DNA of 64,000 nt, taken from positions 50,685,001-50,749,000 of the forward strand of contig CM069876.1 in NCBI GenBank assembly GCA_036172665.1. Direction: 5' to 3'. Source of the DNA: Prosopocoilus inquinatus. Taxonomy: Eukaryota; Arthropoda; Insecta; Coleoptera; Lucanidae. Position 1 is the first letter of the stretch; the number at the start of each line of letters is the position of its first letter. A program made the position numbers and the translations under genes. Below, piece by piece: positions 41,640-54,490 of the stretch. The notes under the pieces were generated by a model. That model worked only from the letters and a program-made list of their open reading frames with translations, searched no databases and had not been told where the DNA came from.

Positions 41640-44300
41640 ACAATTGAAAATAATTATTCCGTCTACTTTGAGTGGCGCACCCTGTATATATCGCCTTTAA
41701 TGTATAGCGGCGTCTGTTTTAAGCTATGTACCTTTAAGAATATAATACGTACGTGTAAGTGTAAAAAAAAATTGTGAAAAACTTTTTTTTTTTTTTAGTT
41801 CGTTAGTTTATTATACAGGGTGGACCGTTACCATTTAAGTTGACGCGGCGGAACTTCATCCCACACGACGAAGCGTTCTCGAAAGCAGTTTGGATTCTGA
41901 GTAAAAGTCACTTGGGTGTGAGGGATGAGGAGGAGTTAGGTTAAGTAACTGCGACGACGTTGCCAAGGTCATATGAAGGACAATAGTATTTTTTTTTTAA
42001 TTGCAACCCGTTTTTTGATTTATTTTGATTTCTCTTATTACAAATTAATATTACCAAGTTATACAATCATTCTCTTGCAATTTTTGCAATTACTGATTTA
42101 CACCCTGTATAAAGTTGTAGAAAAAAAAATATGACACAATAGAGAATCGTTGAAAAATAAGAAAAAAAAGTGGTAAAGAAACAAGAGACAACTACGGCTG
42201 TTTCTTTTTTTTTCTTTTTTGACGATTGTCTACTGTTTCGTTTTTTTTTCTTCTTCCTTGTACAGGGTGTATCTAAACAATTGCAAAAAATTGAGTTGGG
42301 TGGTTCCTGGGGGATTGTTTTTCTCTCGTGGATGGGTCGTTCGAAATTCCGCTTTTCGATATACAGGGTGATAAAATTAAAAAAAAAAAAAAAAGTGGAT
42401 TATCCATAATATTAGTGACAATCAAAACTGAACTTGAACTTTTACGCTTTCTTCAACAGTGATAAAATTTATTTTGGTTTTGTTATCTTTTGTTTTTTTT
42501 TGTTTTTTTTTTAAATTTACCTGACACATTTTATGCAATAATTAATTCAAGTGGCCTAAACCTGTCTTCGCGTTCAATCGCTTCCTACAATGTAGCGGAT
42601 AAATTTAACAAAAACAAAAAAAAAAAAACGAAAAAATAAATTTTTCTCACCCTGTATATGCAATCAAGTCACATGTTACTAGATTTCTTAACCTAGTTTA
42701 ACTTAAAATCAGTCTAGGAATCACCCCTTCTACATTCTTTACGCACTACATTCGTTGAGTTACACCCTGTATATATTTTTTTGCTTTTTTTTCTGTTTAA
42801 CGTAATTTTTAGATATTCTAAACGATTTTCTTTTGTTCTTTTTTCAACGTAATTTTTTCTCCATTATTTTTTGACAATATTCCTCGTCGTGGCGTTTTTC
42901 AATTGTTTTTTTTTCTTATTTTTGCGCACATAATTTTTTTTTTTAAATTAAAAAAATAATAAAATTAAATTTCTCACCCTGTACATGAAATCAACACAGT
43001 TAACTTAAAATCGGTCTACATTCTTTACAATTGTTAAGTTACACCCTGTATATATATAATTTTTGTTTTTTTTTTATTTAATGTGATTTTTAGCTATTCC
43101 AAACGTTTTTTAATGATATTTCTTTTGTTCTTTTTTCAACGTAGATTTTCCGACATTATCTCTTGTCTACATTCCTCGTCGTTGCGTTTATCAATTGTTT
43201 CTTCTCTTGTTTCTTGCGCACATAAAAAAATTTTTTCATTAAAAAAAATAATAAAATTAAATTTATCACCCTGTACATGAATCAACAGAATTAAGTTAAA
43301 ATCGGTCTACATTCTTTACAATTGTTAAGTTACACCCTGTATATATATTTTTTAGTTTTTTGTTTAACGTAATTTTTTGGCTATTCCAAGCGATTTTCTT
43401 TCGTTCTTTTTTCAACGCGTTTTTTCCATTATTTTTTGACCACATTCCTCGTCGTTGCGTTCATCAATTGTTTTTTCTCTTGTTTCTTGCGCACATAAGA
43501 TTTTTTTTTAATTGAAAAAAAAAATATTAAAATTTAATTTCTCACCCTGTACATGAAATCAACGCATCCTAGGTCACATGTTCCTGGATTTTTTTTTTTA
43601 ACTCAATACCCCTTCTATATTCTTTCCAATCGTTAAGTTACACCCTGTATATATATTTTTTATTTTTTTGTTTAACGTGATTTTTAGCCGTTCCAAACGA
43701 TTTTTAACGATTTTTCTTTTTTGTTTTTTTTTTTCAACGTAGTTTTTTCCAACATTATTTCTTGTCTACGTTCCTCATCGTGGCGTATATCAATTGTTTT
43801 TCCTTTTGTTCCTCGCACGCATAAGTTTTTTTTTTTGATTTAAAATGTGTAATTCGTTAAAGTTAATTAAATAAATCATCGACGTTTCGCTGCGCTTTTG
43901 ACGGTTTCTTCGGAATAAGTAATAAAGAATAAATATTTTTTTCTGAATTTTTAATACAAACCAATCAAAAGAAAAAAAATTAATTTTATCACCCTGTATA
44001 TGAAAAACGCAGCACTTTAGGCCACATGTGCATGGGAACTTTTTTACTTAAAAACACTCCAGGAATCACCCCCTTTAATTTTTTTGCAAACATCAAGTAA
44101 CACCCTGTATATATTTTCGTGTTTATTAAACGTTATTAAAGGTTTTTCTTTTTAAACGTAATTTCTAATTGTCCTGTCGATCTTTTGTTATTATTTTTCA
44201 TCGATTTAAGGAGCAAAGAATAAATTTTTTTTTTTTTTGCGAGATAACTTAAACGGTCGGTCCACACTGTATGTGTATATATTAAATCCCGATATTATGT
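41640..44300. repeat. ~300-bp repeats with CACCCTGTATATA motif
   Basis: TTACACCCTGTATATAT recurs near 42764, 43031, 43330, 43638 and 44100, paired with CTCACCCTGTACATGAAATC. Each unit adds TTTTTTCAACGTA, CATTCCTCGTCGTTGCGTT and TTTCTTGCGCACATAA. Earlier single copies lie at about 41685, 41815 (ATACAGGGTG, inverted), 42105, 42262 and 42365. No gene is supported. Confidence 0.8.
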
Positions 44301-44439
44301 ATTTTTTTTTGTATAATCAGCAGCAAATATACGTCTGTATCGATCAAACGGTTTATTTGCCCATTTACATTTAATAAAGATGTCTTCTAAATGGTACTTG
44401 CTCGAACTTGTTCGAATTTCAATTAAAAAAGAAACAGTA

Positions 44440-46250
44440 AATCGTTAGGAGGTGAATACGAGGGAGGGTCCATATTTTTTCAATAAAAAAAAACCTTGAA
44501 AATCGTGAGGAGGTAAATACGAGGGGAGGGTTCAATTAAATATCTTAAAAGCATCATCGTCCCACCCAACTGGACAATCGGAAATATTCTTCTGAAACAG
44601 ATGCAAGCGCCCCTCTCTTTCTAATTTCGATTGACAAATGCGGCGAAAAATGCAAATATTGCAGTCGGCTTTCTTAAAATTTATCGACAAAGACACCGCC
44701 GTGGAGGTGTTCCTCCAGAGCGGCGTCAACCAACTGTAGACCCTGACGGGGATGATTGACTGAAATCGGGGTCGTTCGTAGAACTTTTATTAGAAATGTT
44801 GCAAGAGAGACCTTCTCCGCTTGATCTTGAAAAAAAAAAAAAAAAAACAAAAACACAAATGTTATTAGCCTTTGTTAGTTTTTTTTTTTTTTTTTTGAAA
44901 CTAAAAAGGGAACCTAAATCTGATTTAATCAAACTTTAAAATTCGACAATTTAAACAAAAACAAAAAAAAATGGTTGCCCTAGCGACACCCTGGGAACAC
45001 CCTGTGTAATCACAAACGAAGTAAGTAACGTCCCCCCTCACCTCCAATTAGACGTGTTTTTTTTTCTCCGGATGTTGCCGTTGTTTTTTCCTTCGATTTT
45101 TTTCAACTTTCCTTCTTGTCTTTTCTTTTTAATAAAAAAAAAATCATGAAAATTGTTAGGGGTGAGTACGAGGGGGGAGGTGCAATTAAATATCCTAAAG
45201 CATCGTCCCACCTAATTTAATATTCCTCCGAATCAGGTACAGACGCCCTTTTCTAATTTCACCGTTCGGCAGTCGGCTTCTTTAATATTTGCCGACAAAG
45301 ACACCGCCTTGCAGGTGTTGATTAACTCTGTGTGTACTAGCTACAGACATTGACAGGGATGATCTGAAACAGATACAAACGCCCCCCTTCCTAACTTCGA
45401 TTGACCGGCGGCGAAAAATGAAGACGCAAACATCGCGGTCGTTTTTTTTTTTTAATTTGCCGACAGAGATACCGTCTTGCAGGTGTGTTCCCCACGCAAC
45501 GTATACCGACTGGGATGCTTGAGCTTTTTTCATTTTTATTTTAAACCAAGGGGAGAACGTGGCACCTGCTCACTGTAGGAATTAAATTGACGTAAAGTGC
45601 GTAAGAAGAAGATCCAAAGCTCACTAGATGGCGCCGTCGTCGTAAATGTCTGTTCGAGCCTGAGCGCGTCTCGAGTTTAGGTATCGCCTTGAATTTACCA
45701 CGTCTTGCGTGAAATCGTTGGATTTAGTTTAGCTTCGTCGTCCGTCCTAACATGTGAACATGTGACCCGATCGGCCAATCGGAAACATTCTTCTGAAACA
45801 AAGACGCAAACGCCCCTTTATCATCTGATTTCTATTCTACAGGCCGCGGCGAAAATATCGCACTCGGCTTGTTTAAAGTTTGCCCACGAAGACACCACCT
45901 TGCAGGTGTTCCACACACACACACAGCGTCTACCAACTGTAGACACTGACGGGGATGATTTAATTTTAACGAGTTTGGGTATCGCCTTGAATTTACCACG
46001 TTTTGCGTGAAATCGTTGGATTTAGTTTAGCGTCGTCGTCCGTCCTAACATGTGACCCGATCGGCCAATCGGAAACATTCTTCTGAAACAAAGACGCAAA
46101 CTCCCCTTTATTATCTGATTTCTATTCTACAGGCGGCGGCGAAAATATTGCACTCGGCTTGTTTAAAGTTTGCCCACGAAGACACCACCTTGCAGGTGTT
46201 CCACACAGAGCGTCTACCAACTGTAGACACTGACGGGGATGATTAGTTTT
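44440..46250. repeat. Dispersed/tandem copies of a ~320-bp unit
   Basis: Copies near 44540-44760, 45200-45380, 45365-45520, 45680-45960 and 46010-46245 share GACAAAGACACC(G/A)CC, GCAGGTGTTCC, CAACTGTAGAC(A/C)CTGACGGGGATGA and TTCTTCTGAAACA. The last two copies are nearly identical. CACTAGATGGCGCC at 45622-45635 is a good CTCF-like match. No gene is supported. Confidence 0.75.
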
Positions 46251-46414
46251 TTTTTTTATTTTCAACCAAGGCCGAACGTATCGCATTGTTTTGAGCGTAC
46301 ATGAACAAAATTGACTTTTTGAAGTAATAGTGTTTAAGAAATCGCGAATAACAAACGAATACGAAATATTTATTGCAATGAGAGCTGCGCGCAATGTTAA
46401 GAAAGAAAAACGAC

Positions 46415-46680
46415 CAAACTTTTCACCCAAAATGCATGCATACTTAGCACTACGCAGATGAATCAAGACTTGTCGGAAGAGCATAAATTCAGCGCGAAAA
46501 GTGCACCTGCGCTGACACAATGCAAAATATTTATTGCAAAAATGTTTAAAAAGAAAAAGACTTTTCACGCAAAACGCAATACTTAGCACTACGCAGATGA
46601 ATCAAGACGCCCGGCCCGCCGGAAAATCATAAAATCAGCGCGAGAAGCGCACCTGCGCTTGCACAAAGGGTTCTCACCAG
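46415..46680. repeat. Two-copy direct repeat (~140 bp)
   Basis: ACTTAGCACTACGCAGATGA followed by ATCAAGAC and CAGCGCGA(A/G)AAG(T/C)GCACCTGCGCT occurs at about 46440 and 46570. Confidence 0.75.
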
Positions 46681-46821
46681 CAAACCTAGCCATGGTACGT
46701 GAATTTAAAAGACCGGGTCGTATTCAAACGTAAGAATTCGATGGTTCCAAAACACCCCACCCCCTCCCCCGCGCATACACGCATAATCTATACCTCTTCT
46801 GACATTTTGCTTTTTTTTCAG

Positions 46822-48217
46822 GAGGAATTTCTTCAAACGCAACCGGGCGCTTTCGAAAAACCAAACAGCCAAAGGCGGCGATCCCCAACGACCCGTAGAT
46901 AAAAACTACGATCCCCAACGACCAGGAGACAAAAACTGCGATCCCCAACGACCAGGAGACAAAGACGGCGGCCCCCAACGACCCGACTTGAGTTGCACGG
47001 TGATCAAAGAGGAAACGACCGTCTCCACCCTGGAGGGTTACGGCCAGAATCAAAAGCGCCCCCGGAAAAAAATCAAGAAAGAGAAGCCGCTCTGGTTCGT
47101 CCCCCGCAGGAGTCTCAGGGTGGAGAACCTCAGGGCGGAGCTGGGGCTCCTGGCGGACGCGAAGGTGACCCCGAAGCGCGAGGTCAAGGTGGAGGTCGAG
47201 GAGGCGATCCGCGTGCTCGTGCCCATCTTCACCTGCAGGCTTTGCAAGGACGGCGTGAAGATGAACGTGCTGGAGTTCAAGGCGCACTACCAGGTGCAGC
47301 ACGAGGGGGTGAAGTTGCCGAGGACGGCGCGCCACCTTCACCTCTACACCTGCGACGTCTGCGGCAAGTTCTTCAAGTGCTGGAAGAACCTGCAGAGCCA
47401 CATGGAGGCGCACAATAATCTTTACGACTGCGAGTTCTGCGGCGTGAATTACAAGAGAGTCCTGGATTATGTTCTGCACGTGCGCTCGCATGAGGGCGAG
47501 GAGGGGCTCTTCCGGTGCATCTACTGTGATTATGCGACGCCGAGCGTCAACGACATCACCGTCCACGTGAGCATGAAGCACGAGGTCATCAACCCCCCCA
47601 AGTACGTCTGCGAGATTTGCCAGAAGGGCTTCCACATGTACACTTGGTTTAAGGAGCACGGCAACTACCACACCGGCGAGAAGCCCTTCAAGTGCGAGCT
47701 CTGCGATAAGAGCTTCTTGTACACGCGCCACCTAACCGCCCACAGGATCTACGTGCACCTGGGGGGGCAAGGCGCGTCGTCCCATCAGGTTTTCTTCGGG
47801 TACCAATGCGTGATCTGCGGCAAGAAGTACCAGCACAGGAACAGTCTGAAGTTGCACATGAACGTCCACACGGGCAAGGTGGTGATATGCGAGGTGTGCG
47901 GCAGGCAGCTGTCGAGCATGGAGAAGCTCAAGTTTCACATGCGCGTACACACCGGCTATAAGCCGTACAAGTGCGGCTATTGCGAGAAGGCGTTCACCAA
48001 GAAGCCGATCCTCGTCGAGCACGAGCGCATACACACCGGCGTCAAGCCGTACGTGTGCGGGCATTGCGGGAGGCCGTTCTCTCAGCGCTCCAGTCTGGTC
48101 ATACACATCCGGGGGCACACGGGCGAACGCCCCTTCGCCTGTCACATTTGCGGCAAGGCGTTCGTCGCGAGGGCGATGCTCAATTTGCATTTTAAAACGT
48201 GCAAGGGGGTTTACTGA
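46822..48217 (+). CDS. T7: terminal exon, 11-finger C2H2 protein
   Basis: A 464-residue exon with acceptor cttttttttcag|G, phase 2. The frame is open from the acceptor: RNFFKRNRALSKN, then four short repeats of D-P-Q-R-P-(V/G)-D-K (residues about 22-53), then TVIKEETT, which contains a psi-K-x-E motif. A basic linker follows. Eleven fingers run from residue 138 to the end, with TGEKP/TGYKP/TGERP linkers in the C-terminal half. The last finger is CCHC (CHICGKAFVARAMLNLH, then C). T9 has the same finger order and the same CCHC finish, so the two are paralogues. Confidence 0.9.
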
Positions 48218-48255
48218 CGGCCTACTTTCGTACTGTACCTGAACTTTAGGCTTGA

Positions 48256-51200
48256 TTAACAACTGAAGCACGGATTTGGGTGCGTTTTTAGGTTACCTTG
48301 GCGATTCCTAGGATAATCCGGTAGAAACCTGCTATCCTAGAAATCGTCAACCTGAGATATGCCTATCGTTCTCCTGGGATATACGATAAATACCCGCAAG
48401 ACATTAGAAATCGTTGGCCTAGGATATCCCTGCCGCCTTCCTAGGATATCCGGTGAAAATCTAATATCCTAAATATCCTAGCTTAGGATATCCCTATCGT
48501 TTTCCGAGGGTATCAGGTAAATTCAAAAAAAAAAGAAATCCTAGAAATCGCCGGTCTAAAAGATCCCTATCGCTTTCCTAGGATATCTGGTAGAAATTAG
48601 ATATCCTAGAAATGGCCAGCTTATTATATCCCTATCGTTTTCCGAGGGTGTCAGATAAATTCCAAGAAAAAAAAAAAGAAATCCTAGAAATCGCCGGTCT
48701 AAAAGATCCCTATCGCTTTCCTAGGATATCTGGTAGAAATTAGATATCCTAGAAATGGCCAGATTAGGATATCCCTATCGTTTTCCGAGGGTGTCAGGTA
48801 AATTCCAAGAAAAAAAACAGATATCCTAGAAATCGCCGGTCTAAAAGATCCCCATCGCTTTCCTAGGATATCTGGTAAAAATTAGATATCCTAGAAATGG
48901 CCAGATTAGGATATCCCTATCGTTTTCCTTAGAGTATCAGGTAAATTCCAAAAAAAAAAGAAATCCTAGAAATCGCCGGTATAAAAGATCCCCATCGCTT
49001 TCCTAGGATATCTGGTAAAAATTGGATATCCTAGAAATGGCCAGCTTATTATATCCCTATCGTTTTCCGAGGGTGTCAGATAAATTCCAAGAAAAAAAAC
49101 AGATATCCTAGAAATCGCCGGACTAAAAGATCCCCATCGCTTTCCTAGGATATCTGGTAAAAATTAGATATCCTAGAAATGGCCAGATTAGGATATCCCT
49201 ATCGTTTTCCTTAGAGTATCAGGTAAATTCCAAAAAAAAAAGAAATCCTAGAAATCGCCGGTCTAAAAGATCCCTATCGCTTTCCTAGGATATCTGGTAA
49301 AAATTAGATATCCTAGAAATGGCCAGATTAGGATATCCCTATCGTTTTCCGAGGGTGTCAGGTAAATTCCAAAAAAAAAAAGAAATCCTAGAAATCGCCG
49401 GTATAAAAGATCCCCATCGCTTTCCTAGGATATCTGGTAAAAATTGGATATCCTAGAAATGGCCAGCTTATTATATCCCTATCGTTTTCCGAGGGTGTCA
49501 GATAAATTCCAAGAAAAAAAACAGATATCCTAGAAATCGCCGGACTAAAAGATCCCCATCGCTTTCCTAGGATATCTGGTAAAAATTAGATATCCTAGAA
49601 ATGGCCAGATTAGGATATCCCTATCGTTTTCCTTAGAGTATCAGGTAAATTCCAAAAAAAAAAGAAATCCTAGAAATCGCCGGTCTAAAAGATCCCTATC
49701 GCTTTCCTAGGATATCTGGTAAAAATTAGATATCCTAGAAATGGCCAGATTAGGATATCCCTATCGTTTTCCGAGGGTATCAGGTAAATTCCAAGAAAGA
49801 AAACAGATATCCTAGAAATCGCCGGACTAAAAAATCTCCATCGCTTTCCTAGGATATCTGGTAAAAATTAGATATCCTAGAAATGGCCAGATTAGGATAT
49901 CCCTATCGTTTTCCGAGGGTGTCAGGTAAATTCCAAAAAAAAAAGAAATCCTAGAAATCGCCGGTCTAAAAGATCCCTATCGCTTTCCTAGGATATCTGG
50001 TAAGAATTAGATATCCTAGAAATGGCCAGATTAGGATATCCCTATCGTTTTCCGAGGGTGTCAGGTAAATTCCAAAAAAAAAAGAAATCCTAGAAATCGC
50101 CGGTCTAAAAGATCCCTATCGCTTTCCTAGGATATCTGGTAGAAATTAGATATCCTAGAAATGGCCAGATTAGGATATCCCTATCGTTTTCCGAGGGTGT
50201 CAGATAAATTCCAAGAAAAAAAACAGATATCCTAGAAATCGCCGGACTAAAAGATCCCCATCGCTTTCCTAGGATATCTGGTAGAAATTAGATATCCTAG
50301 AAATGGCCAGATTAGGATATCCCTATCGTTTTCCGAGGGTGTCAGGTAAATTCCAAAAAAAAAAAGAAATCCTAGAAATCGCCGGTATAAAAGATCCCCA
50401 TCGCTTTCCTAGGATATCTGGTAAAAATTGGATATCCTAGAAATGGCCAGCTTATTATATCCCTATCGTTTTCCGAGGGTGTCAGATAAATTCCAAGAAA
50501 AAAAACAGATATCCTAGAAATCGCCGGACTAAAAGATCCCCATCGCTTTCCTAGGATATCTGGTAAAAATTAGATATCCTAGAAATGGCCAGATTAGGAT
50601 ATCCCTATCGTTTTCCTTAGAGTATCAGGTAAATTCCAAAAAAAAAAGAAATCCTAGAAATCGCCGGTCTAAAAGATCCCTATCGCTTTCCTAGGATATC
50701 TGGTAAAAATTAGATATCCTAGAAATGGCCAGATTAGGATATCCCTATCGTTTTCCGAGGGTATCAGGTAAATTCCAAGAAAGAAAACAGATATCCTAGA
50801 AATCGCCGGACTAAAAAATCTCCATCGCTTTCCTAGGATATCTGGTAAAAATTAGATATCCTAGAAATGGCCAGATTAGGATATCCCTATCGTTTTCCGA
50901 GGGTGTCAGGTAAATTCCAAAAAAAAAAAGAAATCCTAGAAATCGCCGGTCTAAAAGATCCCTATCGCTTTCCTAGGATATCTGGTAAGAATTAGATATC
51001 CTAGAAATGGCCAGATTAGGATATCCCTATCGTTTTCCGAGGGTGTCAGGTAAATTCCAAAAAAAAAAGAAATCCTAGAAATCGCCGGTCTAAAAGATCC
51101 CTATCGCTTTCCTAGGATATCTGGTAGAAATTAGATATCCTAGAAATGGCCAGATTAGGATATCCCTATCGTTTTCCGAGGGTGTCAGATAAATTCCAAG

Positions 51201-51450
51201 AAAAAAAAACAGATATCCTAGAAATCGCCGGACTAAAAGATCCCTACCGCTTTCCTAGGATATCTGATAAAATACTAGAAATGGCCTGCCTAGGATATCC
51301 CTAACGTTTTCCTAGGATATCCGGTAAATACCAGTTATCCTAGAAATCGCTGGCGTTACATGAATCATCCACGCGGTGTAGAGTGATGACGATTCGTCTC
51401 TCCCCCATAAAACCAACCTAAATCCGGGCTTTACTAATAATATTCAGAGA
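48256..51450. repeat. Satellite I: ~141-bp CCTAGGATATC units, ~20 copies, inverted-repeat-bounded
   Basis: Each unit contains TTTCCTAGGATATCTGGTAA, TAGATATCCTAGAAATGGCC, TTAGGATATCCCTATCG and TCCTAGAAATCGCCGG, and is internally palindromic. A ~985-bp higher-order repeat is evident (e.g. the variant AAAAAATCTCCATCGC near 49825 and 50810). The array starts with GAAGCACGGATTTGG and ends with CCTAAATCCGGGCTTTACTAATAAT, an inverted match. Confidence 0.95.
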
Positions 51451-51504
51451 GAGTTTCGTCTGAAGCTGTCTGGGGTCTAGTTTTAAATTGTACTCAGGCG
51501 CTCT

Positions 51505-53890
51505 TCGGTTCGTTAAAAAAATAAAGCACGGATTTAGATGCGTTTTTAGGTTATGAACGGAGGCCGGCGATTACTAGGATCTCCGGTAAAAGCGATTCCT
51601 AGGATGTCTGGTAAAAATCATTATAACAAAGTATCCTTTCTGGTTTTTTTACCAGATATCCTAGACAATTCCTAGGATATCCGGTAAAGACATTTATAAC
51701 AAAGTATCCTCGCGTTCATTTCGTTCTTACCAGATATCCTAGATGATTCCTAGGATAACCAATCAAAGCGATTCTTAGGATGTCTGGTAAAAATCATTAT
51801 AACAAAATATCCTCGCGTTCATCTGGTTTTAACCAGATAAACCTAGAGTATCCGGTTAAAGCGATTCCTAGGATGTTTGGTAAAAATCATTATAACAAAG
51901 TATCCTTTCTGGTTTTTTCTTACCAGATATCCTAGACAATTCCTAGGATATCCGATAAAGACATTTATAACAAAGTGTCCTCGCGTTCATCTCGATCTTA
52001 CCAGATATCCTAGATGATTCCTAGGATAACCAATCAAAGCGATTCCTAGGATGTCTGGTAAAAATCATTTTAACAAAGTATCTCCGCGTTCATCTGGTTT
52101 TAACCAAATAGGATATCCGGTTAAAGCGATTCCTAGGATGTCCGGTAAAAATCATTATAACAAAGTATCCTTTCTGTTTTTTTTTTTTACCAGATATCCT
52201 AGACAATTCCTAGGATATCCGGTAATGACATCTATAACAAAGTGTCCTCGCGTTCATCTCGATCTTACCAGATATCCTAGATGATTCCTAGGATAACCGG
52301 TTAAAGCGATTCCTAGGATGTCTGGTAAAAATCATTTTAACAAAGTATCTCCGCGTTCATCTGGTTTTAACCAGATAGGATAACCGGTTAAAGCGATTCC
52401 TAGGATGTCTGGTAAAAATCATTATAACAAAGTATCCTTTCTGTTTTTTTTTTACCAGATATCCTAGACAGTTCCTAGGATATCCGGTAATGACATCTAT
52501 AACAAAGTGTCCTCGCGTTCATCTCGATCTTACCAGATATCCTAGATGATTCCTAGGATAACCAATCAAAGCGATTCCTAGGATGTCTGGTAAAAATCAT
52601 TTTAACAAAGTATCTCCGCGTTCATCTGGTTTTAACCAGATAGGATAACCGGTTAAAGCGATTCCTAGGATGTCTGGTAAAAATCATTATAATAAAGTAT
52701 CCTTTCTGTTTTTTTTTTACCAGATATCCTAGACAATTCCTAGGATATCCGGTAAAGACATTTATAACAAAGTGTCCTCGCGTTCATCTCGATCTTACCA
52801 GATATCCTAGATGATTCCTAGGATAACCAATCAAAGCGATTCCTAGGATGTCTGGTAAAAATCATTTTAACAAAGTATCTCCGCGTTCATCTGGTTTTAA
52901 CCAAATAGGATATCCGGTTAAAGCGATTCCTAGGATGTCCGGTAAAAATCATTATAACAAAGTATCCTTTCTGTTTTTTTTTTTTACCAGATATCCTAGA
53001 CAATTCCTAGGATATCCGGTAATGACATCTATAACAAAGTGTCCTCGCGTTCATCTCGATCTTACCAGATATCCTAGATGATTCCTAGGATAACCGGTTA
53101 AAGCGATTCCTAGGATGTCTGGTAAAAATCATTTTAACAAAGTATCTCCGCGTTCATCTGGTTTTAACCAGATAGGATAACCGGTTAAAGCGATTCCTAG
53201 GATGTCTGGTAAAAATCATTATAACAAAGTATCCTTTCTGTTTTTTTTTTACCAGATATCCTAGACAGTTCCTAGGATATCCGGTAATGACATCTATAAC
53301 AAAGTGTCCTCGCGTTCATCTCGATCTTACCAGATATCCTAGATGATTCCTAGGATAACCAATCAAAGCGATTCCTAGGATGTCTGGTAAAAATCATTTT
53401 AACAAAGTATCTCCGCGTTCATCTGGTTTTAACCAGATAGGATAACCGGTTAAAGCGATTCCTAGGATGTCTGGTAAAAATCATTATAATAAAGTATCCT
53501 TTCTGTTTTTTTTTTACCAGATATCCTAGACAATTCCTAGGATATCCGGTAAAGACATTTATAACAAAGTGTCCTCGCGTTCATCTCGATCTTACCAGAT
53601 ATCCTAGATGATTCCTAGGATAACCAATCAAAGCGATTCCTAGGATGTCTGATAAAAATCATTAAAACTAATAAGTTTCCTCGCGTTCATCTGTTCTTAC
53701 GGATATCCCAGACAATTCCTAGGATATCCCGAATTACAACAAAAAGTATCATGATCTGGTTTTTATCGAATATCTTAAGTATCGCCGGGCTTTGGTTGTT
53801 GTCAATCATCCGCGTGCGGTGTAGAATGATGGCGATTCATCATCGCCCCCGAAATCCACCTAAATCCGTGCTCTGTTAATAATATTCGGG
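51505..53890. repeat. Satellite II: ~265-bp CCTAGGATGTCTGGTAA units with 797-bp exact higher-order repeat
   Basis: Units carry GCGATTCCTAGGATGTCTGG, AAAAATCATT(A/T)TAACAAAGTAT and ATCCTAGA(T/C)(G/A)ATTCCTAGGATA. The block starting near 52030 repeats at +797 bp without visible change, yielding two identical 77-residue frames (52051 and 52848). It begins with AAGCACGGATTTAGATGCGTTTTTAGGTT and ends with CCACCTAAATCCGTGCTCTGTTAAT, again inverted. Confidence 0.95.
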
Positions 53891-53929
53891 GAGAGAGGAG
53901 GAGTTTCTTTTGAAGTTGTTTGTCTTTTT

Positions 53930-54490
53930 CTTGTGGCAAGGGGTTTATTACTATTATTATTATTATTTATTTGTTGCATCTTTAAACAATTGTTTAGAAA
54001 CAATTTTGTTTCGTTTGTTTGTTTTTTTTTTTTAGAATGACCTTGAAAACTTAAATTGTAAACTGAAGCACAACAGAAATCCAAAATAAAAAAAAACGAA
54101 CTTATAACTTGATTAAAATTAAAAACATTAATAAATAAAAACAAAAAACAAATCGAAGGCTTCGGTTGAGCTAAACATTTGAGAGGGGGTGGGGTCCTTT
54201 GTTGATTGCATAACTGTGGTGTAAATATTAGGCGCCAAGGTTAAAGTCTGTTTTATATTTACTTCTTGTGTTTGATGTTATTTTTTTTTTTTTTTTTGAA
54301 TTTTTATCGACACTCGAAGGTGCGTAAACTGTAAGTATACTATATTGTTAATAAATAAATTGTTAACTTTTTGTTTCTTTGTTTTATTATTTATTGTTAA
54401 TTTAATACATTTATTAAAATAATTTAAAAATAATAATTTAAAAAATAATAATAAAAATCGCCCGCAATTAAAAAAAAAATAATCGGAGAA
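53930..54490. other. AT-rich non-coding interval
   Basis: Homopolymers and AAT repeats only. The 94-residue minus frame at 53860-54144 is low complexity and unsupported. Confidence 0.6.

Noticed and set aside
48256..53890. CRISPR-like appearance of evenly spaced repeats
   Set aside because: Units are contiguous without unique spacers, the host is eukaryotic and no cas genes are present. These are satellites.
53860..54144. 94-residue minus-strand frame as a gene
   Set aside because: Low-complexity Asn/Lys/Phe content from AAT and A-runs; no support.
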